From a bacterium (GTDB lineage Archaea > Thermoplasmatota > Thermoplasmata > Lutacidiplasmatales > UBA184), in NCBI GenBank assembly GCA_021832495.1, contig JAKBKR010000022.1, positions 1 through 12,529 on the forward strand: a stretch of 12,529 nt of DNA, in the 5' to 3' direction. Under the pieces are notes generated by a model, which was not told the DNA's origin, searched no databases, and worked only from the letters and a program-made list of their open reading frames with translations. The first letter of the stretch is position 1, and each line of letters begins with the position of its first letter. Of the stretch, positions 1 to 6,165 are shown one piece after another. The position numbers and the translations under genes were made by a program.

Positions 1-1340
1 CCGGGCAAAAGGGCCTGGCACTGGATCCCTCCGGGTGTCCCGAAGGGGAAGTCCGAGAAAATGCAGGCACGAGCGAAACTGAAGGCCACATCGTTTGGCC
101 AGACAGAGTATCTTGTCCCGGTACTCGGGTTGTAAAACTTCGCGTTAGAGTTGATCACGAAGGTGTAGTTGTCCCCGTTTTGGAGGGTACTGCCGTACAT
201 GGTCGAGCACTGGGTAGAACCGGGCACGCAGGTGGCGAGGTCAGGAACGTAGTCGTTGAGCGATGTTCCGGTGAGCGACCCATTGTAGGTAAGCAAGGTT
301 TGGATCGTGTTGTAGATGACCTCTGTCCCGGCGGTCTCATAATCGACCGCAGGATCCTCGGAATAAGATCCACCTGGGGTGAGCTCAAAATCATTCAATT
401 CTGGAGGTGGTGGTGGATTGAGACTCTGTGGATAGAAGGGGGCGACCAACCCGGTCGGTCCGATGCCCAAATCAAAAGTGAAGTTGGAATAACCAACGAA
501 TGCGCCGCTCTGGAACTCTGCTGTAAAGTTGACTATGTAGACCCCTTCTTGCGCTCCAAGGGCAGCCGAGACCTCAGCATCTTCACTCGTGGAGTTCCCG
601 GAGATGTTGAAGACGTTCAGATCCGAAAGTGATGCATCCCACCACGATGTGGATATGAGCGACCATTGGCTACTGGGTATCGGGGTGAAAGCGGCACGGA
701 GCGTGAACGACCGGCCAGTGGCATTCAAGGGATTGGACTCTCCAATGACACTCCCAACTATCTCCGGAAGTAGGGCTTGATTCTGCAGGGTGGAATCCAG
801 GATAGCTAACGGCGTGAGCGCCTGCAGGTTCGTGTACGATCGCCCGTCAAAGTCCGTCGCAACCGCTTTAATCAGGTAGAGGCCAGGGGTCTGGTAGGTG
901 TAGTTCACTACCGCGGATTGGGATTGCACAGCATTTCCATCCCCAGGTAGGAGATCGACATCCGTCGGGTTTCCCCATGGAATGGAGACCGTAAAAGTGA
1001 GCGGACTTCCGGTCGAAGAGGAATTGTAAGGGGTGTACACTCGCGCACCCAACGAAGGAGGACAATTAGGAGGGAGGCATGGAACGGTATGACTTACAGG
1101 AATGCGGGAAACAATGGTATGGATGGAAGAGGTCGGGCTGGCCAAGTAGGTCAGTCCAGTGTAGGTTCCTGCACCGACGACCACGGACACAACGGCCAGC
1201 GCGATAACTCCCACCCAGCGTGGCCCGTCCTGTGCGGAGGGAGTAGGTCCCTTTCTCCTAGGAAAGAGAATCCCCGTCATATCAGGGCTGGGCTCTTGTT
1301 TGAGAGCGGAATCCAAGGTTTCTTGACCCGTTCGCATCAT
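1..1340 (-). CDS. Membrane-anchored ABC transporter solute-binding protein, family 5 (peptide/nickel type), C-terminally cut by window edge
   Basis: Reading the minus strand from the tandem ATG ATG at 1340 gives 446 uninterrupted codons running off the left end. A short basic N-tail precedes a hydrophobic helix (about residues 42-66, WVGVIALAVVSVVVGAG) that should anchor the protein outside the cell. Residues about 95-185 look PKD/Ig-like (PGDG, then VNYTYQTPGLYLIKAVATD). After a proline run (PPPPPE), residues from about 315 match the N-lobe of family-5 solute-binding proteins (DppA/OppA type): SEDPAVDYETAGTEVIYNTI, LLTYNG, PDLAT, then the YTFVINSNAKFYNP and WPNDVAFSFARA motifs. These proteins bind oligopeptides, sugars or metals for an ABC importer; permease genes would be expected beyond the left edge. 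An internal ATG at 1280 is an alternative start, but 1340 is preferred because a TATA box lies about 50 bp upstream. The substrate cannot be told from this part. Confidence 0.85.
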   Translation of the reverse strand, partial: MMRTGQETLDSALKQEPSPDMTGILFPRRKGPTPSAQDGPRWVGVIALAVVSVVVGAGTYTGLTYLASPTSSIHTIVSRIPVSHTVPCLPPNCPPSLGARVYTPYNSSSTGSPLTFTVSIPWGNPTDVDLLPGDGNAVQSQSAVVNYTYQTPGLYLIKAVATDFDGRSYTNLQALTPLAILDSTLQNQALLPEIVGSVIGESNPLNATGRSFTLRAAFTPIPSSQWSLISTSWWDASLSDLNVFNISGNSTSEDAEVSAALGAQEGVYIVNFTAEFQSGAFVGYSNFTFDLGIGPTGLVAPFYPQSLNPPPPPELNDFELTPGGSYSEDPAVDYETAGTEVIYNTIQTLLTYNGSLTGTSLNDYVPDLATCVPGSTQCSTMYGSTLQNGDNYTFVINSNAKFYNPSTGTRYSVWPNDVAFSFARACIFSDFPFGTPGGIQCQALLP

Positions 1341-1386
1341 TTCCCTATTTTGCAATTGTACCTAGTATGTAGAGGCACATTGGTCC

Positions 1387-1394
1387 TATTTATA
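1387..1394 (-). promoter_or_regulatory. TATA box for the solute-binding protein gene
   Basis: The minus strand reads TATAAATA here, about 47 nt before the ATG at 1340. Archaeal TATA boxes usually sit about 25-27 bp before the transcription start, which would put the start near 1363 and leave a leader of roughly 20 nt. The decayed IS66 element begins about 65 bp upstream and does not disrupt this box. Confidence 0.55.
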
Positions 1395-1455
1395 GACGGA
1401 AAATGGGGAAGATCTACCCAAGACTTCCACCTGATTGCAGAGAAAACTGCGGTTT

Positions 1456-1470
1456 CTGTAACCCTTCACG
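1456..1470 (+). repeat. Left terminal inverted repeat of the IS66 element
   Basis: CTGTAACCCTTCACG here matches the reverse complement of 2818-2832 (CTGTAACCCACCACG) at 13 of 15 positions. A second shared block, GCATGACG, follows in both ends (1481-1488 on the left, in the reverse complement around 2806-2813 on the right) at slightly different spacing. Confidence 0.75.
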
Positions 1471-2830
1471 AATCTGCACCGCATGACGGCTAGTGCGACA
1501 CCTGTGGAATCGCACCGCCTAAATCTAGCGATGCCTCCACCACCTCCCGAGTGGGTTAAGGCCAATGCGACCCGCGACGAACCGCCCCAGAAGCGTGGCG
1601 CGAAAGATGGGCATGACGCGCACCTTCGTCCCCCACCTTCCCGCATTGACGAGGAGCAGGAAGTTACTCTCCCCTCCAGCTCGAAGTATGGAAGCAACCT
1701 CTGTGAGCCATTCGCGCGGGACGAACAAACGGTGGAGACGATCGTCCCCGGGGTATGTGCGGGTGACCCGCTACCACATCGCCCGATACGACGCTCACAC
1801 GGTCACAAGGTCCGGAGGGTGTGCCTCCCTCCGGACATGGCCCCTCCACGATCCCACCTCACCTGGTCCATCCATTTCTTGGTGGGGGACTGGTCGATGA
1901 AGGGGCTGACCAACTCCCTACTCCGAGATCAGCTCGCCTCGGACTATGGATTGAAGGTAAGTGTGGGAGTGATCGATGAGATGCTCCGCCGGACGGCAAA
2001 GCTCTTCGCTCCCGCGTACGAATCCATCCGTCTATGCCTGAAAGAAAGAAGGCAGGTGAACGTGAACTGGACGGGCTGGCGAGTGGAGGGCGTCAACCAC
2101 CAACTTTGGGGCTTCTCGTCCCCTGATGTCAAGACGGCCTTCTTCAAGGTGGGCCGGTCCGCAGGTCACCCCGTTCGAGAGAAGGTGTTGGGAAAACGCA
2201 TGCCGAAAGGGCAGGTCCTGAATTGTGACGGCGGGGTTGCGTTCAACTCGTTGCATGGGAAGAAGCAACGTTGTTGGATCCACCTTCTGCGGAAGGCGGT
2301 GCAGGGGCAGGAGAGGTGGGAGTGCCCCTCAGATGCCTCCGACTGGAGAGGGCTTCGGACCATGGAGAAACTCACCCGCCGGATCCTGGAAGTGGCCCGG
2401 TGGCCACAGGACTCGAGGAAGACGGCATAGGCGCGACACTTGAAGGCGTGGGTTCGCCAATGGTTAAAGGTGGAACGTGAGGGCGAGGTGGCATTGGCAC
2501 GAAATGTGGTGGTGGGCCAAGATGGAAGTGGATGCTCGCGACAACGTGGCGGAGCAGGGACGGCGACCCCACATCGCAGCGAAGCGGAAACTGTCGTGGG
2601 GATCGAGGACCAACCATGGTGCGGACCACACCTCCGGGCTGGCGAGCGTGATCCAAACGAAGAAGCTGCGGGGGATCCCGTTCCGGGAGTTTGGGGGCCA
2701 GGCTTCTGCAGGGGCAGGTTAACCCGTTCCAAATCAGGCCAGGACAAACTGCCCCTGATTGAGGCGAGAGATTGTCGTGGCAAGTCGCAACCATCGTGAG
2801 CTATCGTCATGCCCGAACGTGGTGGGTTAC
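1458..2830 (+). mobile_element. Decayed IS66-family insertion sequence
   Basis: A frameshifted IS66-type transposase (1483-2722) is flanked by matching terminal inverted repeats starting GTAACCC, the GTAA tip typical of IS66 ends. This gives an element of about 1.37 kb, shorter than the usual single-ORF IS66 member, which suggests internal loss or an incomplete N-terminus. The 8-bp flanks (CGGTTTCT on the left, AGTCCGGA on the right) do not match, so no target duplication is visible; this fits an old insertion or later rearrangement. It sits between the solute-binding protein gene (minus) and the PH-like gene (plus), and outside it only about 117 bp and 108 bp of intergenic DNA remain. It is non-autonomous as read here. 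Confidence 0.75.
1483..2722 (+). pseudogene. IS66-family transposase, broken by frameshifts and an internal stop
   Basis: The main open frame (1483-2430) carries IS66 landmarks: PPEWVKANA, the DEQTVETIVPG segment, a long middle region (LLRDQLASDYGLKVSVGVIDE), then TGWRVEGVNHQLWGF and CDGGVAFNSLHGKKQRCWIHLLRKA. Several lesions are visible. Near 1750 one extra base shifts the frame: the expected YVRVTRYHIARYD is read only in the next frame, and the original frame resumes near 1793. A TAG stops the frame at 2428-2430. The conserved C-terminus (NVAEQGRRPHIAAKRKLS, GSRT, LASVIQTKKLRG) is found only in another frame at about 2537-2700. The usual DETGW reads NWTGW, so a catalytic Asp of the DDE triad appears lost, and the zinc-finger cysteines are replaced (SSKYGS where CPKCGS is expected). 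It cannot encode an active transposase. Confidence 0.85.
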
Positions 2831-2832
2831 AG
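2818..2832 (-). repeat. Right terminal inverted repeat of the IS66 element
   Basis: CGTGGTGGGTTACAG on the plus strand is the imperfect inverse of the left end at 1456-1470 (13 of 15 positions). The likely outer tip is the GTTAC ending at 2830. Confidence 0.75.
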
Positions 2833-2938
2833 TCCGGACCCACGCACAACGTAGGACCTTGTCCTCGGAACGTTCTTTCCGTGGAGACCCTACGATACCC
2901 AGAAACCCTTACCTGCCCACGACACCTCTGCTTTGTAC

Positions 2939-3556
2939 ATGGCTCGGATTCCCCATGAAGCGCTTGTGGCGGTGGGGCTCTCAGCGGGGGAAGAGGTACT
3001 CGGATCTTGGAAAGCGTGGCACTCTTGGGATGCGCATGTTTTGCGGACCAACCCCGACGATCCCCTCGACTTCTTTCACCTGTTCTTTGGTACCGGAGAC
3101 TACGTTTCCCGGCAAGCCCCCAGCATGGCTCCCACCCCGAACGATAAGGCCATTTATGGAGGAGGAGAGAGTTTCGATACCGGAGGCTATCTTATACTCA
3201 CTAATGCGAGGCTCCTTTACGTCAAAAGTCGGACTTTCTTCGGCGGTTACGAACTGATCAGTGACGTCTCTTCTGACCTCGAGCACATCGAAATAGTCCG
3301 ATGCCTTAGCAAGGCCCAGTTGCTATTGATAAACAGAAGTGTCTTTCGGATCAAGGAGTGCCCGACTTCCGAGGTCTGTGCAACCATCCGCACTGCGGTC
3401 AAGCAGCAACAAGGATTTCAGGCTCTCCCAACGCGGGAGGAACAATCCTTCTCCCTATCACCCGTCAAGGTTCGAATGTTGAGTTGCCCCAACTGTGGGG
3501 TACTGAACTCACTGGATGAAAAGACGTGTGGTGCTTGCGGGGCAGAACTGGACTGA
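2939..3556 (+). CDS. PH-like domain protein with C-terminal zinc ribbon, function unknown
   Basis: This is a soluble protein of 205 residues from the ATG at 2939; a TTG two codons upstream is the only nearby alternative. The middle (about residues 80-160) looks like a bacterial-type PH/GRAM-like domain: GGYLILTNARLLYV followed by alternating strands (SSDLEHIEIV, AQLLLINRSVFRI) and a closing helix (SEVCATIRTAVKQQQ). The last 25 residues form a four-cysteine zinc ribbon, CPNCG-x10-CGAC. No signal peptide or membrane helix is seen. PH-like folds in prokaryotes are often membrane- or ligand-associated, and short C-terminal zinc ribbons are common in archaea, but neither gives a specific job. It starts 108 bp after the right end of the IS66 remnant, so its promoter region may have been separated from older upstream DNA by that insertion. 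No clear TATA box is seen. Confidence 0.8.
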   Translation: MARIPHEALVAVGLSAGEEVLGSWKAWHSWDAHVLRTNPDDPLDFFHLFFGTGDYVSRQAPSMAPTPNDKAIYGGGESFDTGGYLILTNARLLYVKSRTFFGGYELISDVSSDLEHIEIVRCLSKAQLLLINRSVFRIKECPTSEVCATIRTAVKQQQGFQALPTREEQSFSLSPVKVRMLSCPNCGVLNSLDEKTCGACGAELD

Positions 3557-3567
3557 GTCGGAGCCCG

Positions 3568-3587
3568 CACACGTTCGGAACGGTGTG
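3568..3587 (+). other. Small hairpin just after the PH-like gene
   Basis: CACACGT pairs with ACGGTGTG (one bulged G) around a 5-nt loop, 11 nt after the TGA at 3554-3556. No T-run follows, so a terminator role is only a possibility. Confidence 0.25.
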
Positions 3588-3719
3588 GATGGGGAGAGGG
3601 AAGAACCCATTCTGCAAGTGTTTCGGGGGAGTCAGGGCTAGTGGCGTTCAATCACCCACCGTGTCAGTCATCTGGCAGGAATCCTGTTTCCCCACCGTGG
3701 GAACGAAGGTGGTCGGGAG

Positions 3720-3793
3720 TGCGGGCTGCGGGATTTGAACCCGCGTCGATAGCTTGGCAAGCTACCGTTCTAACCAGGCTATACTAAGCCCGC
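3720..3793 (-). tRNA. tRNA-Gly (anticodon GCC)
   Basis: On the minus strand the acceptor arms GCGGGCT and AGCCCGC pair perfectly. The D-arm contains AGCCTGGTTAGA with G18G19. The anticodon stem GTAGC/GCTAT (one G-U) holds the loop TTGCCAA, giving anticodon GCC. The T-arm is GCGGG-TTCAAAT-CCCGC. The discriminator is A (3720). CCA is not encoded, so it must be added after transcription. The D-stem has one A-A mismatch, which is tolerable. There is no intron. A strong TATA box lies about 31 bp upstream. Confidence 0.95.
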
Positions 3794-3819
3794 AATCCCG
3801 GAGGGGACTTCCCTGCAGG

Positions 3820-3828
3820 GATATAAAC
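3820..3828 (-). promoter_or_regulatory. TATA box of tRNA-Gly
   Basis: The minus strand reads GTTTATATC, centred about 31 bp before the first base of the mature tRNA at 3793. With the usual 25-27 bp spacing, transcription would start a few bases before the tRNA. This is a textbook archaeal promoter layout and the clearest TATA box in the window. Confidence 0.8.
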
Positions 3829-3855
3829 TCGGTCCTGGGTTCCCATAGAGGCCGA

Positions 3856-4326
3856 CTAACCCTTCAGCGTGGCTTTGGTGATCTTCACGGGTGTCCGCGG
3901 CCGATCCTGAGAGTCCGTGGGGACCTTCCCGATGGCCTTGACCACATCCAATCCCCCCACGACCTTGCCGAAAACAGAGTGCTTCATGTCAAGCCACGGT
4001 GTCGCATCCAGCGTGATGAAGAATTGGCTACCTCCCGTGTTGGGTGCCGCCGTCTTGGCCATGGAAAGGATCCCCGGTCCGCTGTGGGTAAGTCCGGGGA
4101 CGAGCTCGTCCTTGATGGTGTATCCCGGCCCGCCGGTTCCATCTCCCTTGGGGCATCCTCCTTGGATCATGAATCCCGCGATGACCCGGTGGAAGGTGAG
4201 CCCGTCATAGAATCCCTTCTTGGTGAGGTCGGCAAAGTTCTTGGCGGTCAGTGGGGCACGGTCGGCAAAGAGCTCGATCTCGATCTGCCCCATCGTTGTC
4301 TCCAGTGTCACATGCGGATTAACCAT
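3856..4326 (-). CDS. Cyclophilin-type peptidyl-prolyl cis-trans isomerase
   Basis: This single-domain cytoplasmic cyclophilin of 156 residues catalyses cis-trans isomerisation of X-Pro bonds and helps protein folding. The signature motif FHRVIAGFMIQGG is at residues 45-57, with the catalytic Arg47 and the substrate-pocket residues Phe52, Met53 and Gln55. GSQFFIT (99-105) and the pocket Trp111 in TPWLDMKHSVFGKVV are also present; Trp111 is the position linked to cyclosporin binding in human CypA. The usual Gly after WLD is Met here. There is no signal peptide or membrane anchor. The ATG at 4326 starts directly at the conserved first strand (VTLETTMGQIEIELF), with a weak GGGAG 6 nt upstream. 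It lies 34 bp after the upstream same-strand gene and may be co-transcribed; TTTTAAT overlapping that gene's stop could be a separate promoter. The tRNA-Gly gene follows. Confidence 0.95.
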   Translation of the reverse strand: MVNPHVTLETTMGQIEIELFADRAPLTAKNFADLTKKGFYDGLTFHRVIAGFMIQGGCPKGDGTGGPGYTIKDELVPGLTHSGPGILSMAKTAAPNTGGSQFFITLDATPWLDMKHSVFGKVVGGLDVVKAIGKVPTDSQDRPRTPVKITKATLKG

Positions 4327-4360
4327 GGTGGTCTCCCGGCAGGGCGAGAGGTGGGGGGGA

Positions 4361-5020
4361 TTAAAAGAGCGCGCGCCGAACCGGTGTCACCGGAGGCCCC
4401 TCAAGCAGGGTACGGACCTCGGCCCACCGCTCGAAATCGATCACCGCGGCAAAGGGCGGGGCCTCAGAACCGGAGGTGATATCCTTCAGGCGCCGCGCCG
4501 CAATCTCGCAGCGCTCGTGCCAGAGCTTCCGTGAACCCTTGCTCCGGTGCATCCGCTCTGACCAGAGCGTTGTCGTGTCCTCGGCGTTGGCCGCTCTCGG
4601 ATACTTGCCTTTGACCAACGCACGCTCGGCCCGAGTGCGTCGGACCAGATCCACGTAGCCCACATGCTTCACGAAGAGGTCCGCATAGCTCTCATCGTTC
4701 TCATCGAGGGGGAGCACTTGGCTCCCCTCCCGGGTGGACCAGCGCACCGCGGCGACGAATGCGGGCGATGGCATCCGGACATCCGAGAACTCCGATAGGG
4801 CTCGGGCCAGGCCTATCTCGGTGGTCGAAAGTGGGACCAAGGGCTCACTATCCTCCGGTGCGAAGTACTCCTGCAATCCCTTGAGCTCTTCCGGGGAGAG
4901 ATCTAGGATCACCGTGTGGGGATGGAAGGCACCTAGTTCCTGCTCAACGAGGGTGCCTTCATCCACCGGTCCTCGCAACGCCCCAATGAGGTCCAGATGT
5001 CCGATCCGGACGCTCCGCAC
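4361..5020 (-). CDS. Conserved hypothetical protein, distant TraB/PrgY-like resemblance
   Basis: This soluble protein of 219 residues starts at a GTG (5020); no ATG lies near. It opens with VRIGHLDLIGALRGPVDE, followed by HPHTVILDLSPEELKGLQEY. The order of an N-terminal IGxxxLIGA strand, a strand ending in LSPEEL, a SEFSDVRMPS region and a late segment LWHERCEIAARRLKDITSG plus a short strand (FAAVIDFERW) resembles the TraB/PrgY family layout. However, the family's GxxH metal-like motif is not clearly present, so this is a weak fold-level suggestion. It starts 6 nt after the stop of the COG1395 regulator and in the same frame, so the two are almost certainly co-transcribed and may be translationally coupled. 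A purine-rich GGAGGAGAGGA lies about 15-25 nt upstream, further than usual for a Shine-Dalgarno. I do not claim a function. Confidence 0.75.
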   Translation of the reverse strand: MRSVRIGHLDLIGALRGPVDEGTLVEQELGAFHPHTVILDLSPEELKGLQEYFAPEDSEPLVPLSTTEIGLARALSEFSDVRMPSPAFVAAVRWSTREGSQVLPLDENDESYADLFVKHVGYVDLVRRTRAERALVKGKYPRAANAEDTTTLWSERMHRSKGSRKLWHERCEIAARRLKDITSGSEAPPFAAVIDFERWAEVRTLLEGPPVTPVRRALF

Positions 5021-5026
5021 GGGCCC

Positions 5027-6019
5027 TTATTCCGTCCTCTCCTCCATGAGGTCGAGGAGACTTTCTGGGTCCCGGTGCCGCCGCAGCTCGGCGATCTCCA
5101 CCAGGGGAGTCCCCTCGATGTTCTCGCGGTCCTTCCGTTCGGGAACGATGAAGAGCGACCAGCCTTCCGCGACGCGAGCGATCTCGTGAAGCCCGCGGGC
5201 GCGCCGCACGGCGCTCATGAGGTCCCCTACTCCCATCACCACGAGATTGCGCTGGGGGTCGATATGGTGCCGGGCCAGTGCGTCGAAGGGACTCCGGATC
5301 GTCACCTCGACCTTCCAGCCTTGTCCGCCGAGCGCGCTGAGGATCGCGGCCATGGACCGTTCGATCGAAGGAAGTCCCTTCCCTTCCCCGGCCGAAGGTC
5401 CCCCCTCCTCCTCCGCTTCTGTCTCCGTCGTGACCTCGAAGGGGTTCAGGGGTTGGGCTAGGGGAACATCGAAGATCTGCTCAAGGCGTTCGATCACCTC
5501 CACCTCGGCGCCGCCCCCCTCCTCGTAGAGCTGGATGGTGCGGCGAGAGACGCCCACCATGGTGGCCACGGTACCGAGCGAGTGGTGTGCTCGTTCCCGT
5601 GCCTGCCGGAGCCGCCGGCCATTGATACGGGCGAAAGTCCCTCCGGGGCTCGAGAACAGGAAGGGGGGGATCCCCTTCACAAGGTAATCCTCCAAGGTTT
5701 CCAATGTCAGGATGCCGAGCCCGTACCGGGTGTAGAGGACACCATCCTCGAGCAGCTGCCCCCCCGAAGTGCTCCCGATAAGGAGCGGGGCGCCATGCAT
5801 GAGGTCGGCGAGCGAGATGAGCGAGGAAGCCCCTGCGGAGTCTATCGCGTCGACGTTCTTCAGGATCTTGATGAGCAAGAGTTGCGAATCCCGACGGGCG
5901 ATCAGGTCAAAGCAGCTCGGGCGCACCGTATGGAGGTCGGCGACGTAGAACCCCACCTGACGCAGGATACGGGCCGTCCGCTCCACGGTCACTTGCCGGG
6001 GGAGGATCTGCTCCTTCAT
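5027..6019 (-). CDS. COG1395-family archaeal HTH transcriptional regulator
   Basis: The protein has 330 residues from the ATG at 6019; a TTG directly before it is less likely. Residues about 10-115 form a restriction-nuclease-like domain (FDLIARRDSQLLLIKILKNVD, then PLLIG and LEDGVLYTRYGLGILTLETLEDYL). GGTFARINGRRLRQARE leads into a Cro/CI-type helix-turn-helix at about 136-184 (LGTVATMVGVSRRTIQLYEEG). An acidic linker (ETEAEEEGG) is followed by a second alpha/beta domain (about 215-330). This order and the key motifs match the archaeal predicted regulator family COG1395, usually annotated only as a putative HTH-type regulator; its target is not established. The TATA box at 6041-6049 is about 27 bp before the ATG, so the mRNA is probably leaderless. 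An inverted repeat, TATAG-N7-CTATA (6030-6046), in this promoter could be an autoregulatory site. It is the first gene of a likely operon with the gene ending at 4361. Confidence 0.93.
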   Translation of the reverse strand: MKEQILPRQVTVERTARILRQVGFYVADLHTVRPSCFDLIARRDSQLLLIKILKNVDAIDSAGASSLISLADLMHGAPLLIGSTSGGQLLEDGVLYTRYGLGILTLETLEDYLVKGIPPFLFSSPGGTFARINGRRLRQARERAHHSLGTVATMVGVSRRTIQLYEEGGGAEVEVIERLEQIFDVPLAQPLNPFEVTTETEAEEEGGPSAGEGKGLPSIERSMAAILSALGGQGWKVEVTIRSPFDALARHHIDPQRNLVVMGVGDLMSAVRRARGLHEIARVAEGWSLFIVPERKDRENIEGTPLVEIAELRRHRDPESLLDLMEERTE

Positions 6020-6029
6020 CAAAGAAAAC

Positions 6030-6049
6030 TATAGTGGGTGGCTATATGA
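6030..6049 (-). promoter_or_regulatory. Promoter of the COG1395 regulator, with TATAG/CTATA inverted repeat
   Basis: The minus strand reads CATATAGC at 6042-6049, a TATA-like box about 27 bp before the ATG at 6019, which implies leaderless transcription. TATAG (6030-6034) and CTATA (6042-6046) form a 5-bp inverted repeat with a 7-bp spacer that overlaps the box; it could be an operator or chance in AT-richer promoter DNA. Confidence 0.5.
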
Positions 6050-6111
6050 AGTGACACCCGGTCGGAGAGAGGTCCCTCTTTCATCGATGGGAGGCGGTGA
6101 AGGCAGGGCCA

Positions 6112-6130
6112 AGGGGTACGCTATACCCCT
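6112..6130. promoter_or_regulatory. Inverted repeat over the presumed phosphoesterase promoter
   Basis: AGGGGTA-CGCTA-TACCCCT is a perfect 7-bp inverted repeat with a 5-bp spacer. The plus-strand TATA-like CTATACC lies inside it (6121-6127), about 42 bp before the ATG at 6166. Its position suits an operator that would occlude the promoter; an RNA hairpin is less likely because the predicted transcript starts downstream. Confidence 0.4.
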
Positions 6131-6165
6131 GAAAGGGCCTCCGTCTGACGGGGCGCTTGGTGGCC

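Noticed and set aside
180..780. Overlapping plus-strand frames near the left end
   Set aside because: They are antisense shadows of the solute-binding protein gene, which has clear domain motifs on the minus strand.
1450..2838. Target-site duplication around the IS66 element
   Set aside because: The 8-bp flanks do not match (CGGTTTCT versus AGTCCGGA), and shifting the ends by one to two bases does not help.
2166..2849. Minus-strand open frame of 227 codons
   Set aside because: It is antisense to the IS66 transposase remnant, with a low-complexity Arg/Pro/Ser-rich product and no family features.
3655..3705. Direct repeat CCCACCGTG between the PH-like gene and tRNA-Gly
   Set aside because: Two 9-bp copies in GC-rich DNA with no link to an integration boundary; the tRNA 3' end is not duplicated nearby, so no attachment site is supported.
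3754..4479. Plus-strand open frame of 241 codons
   Set aside because: It runs through part of the tRNA, antisense to the whole cyclophilin gene and into the next one; no plausible product.
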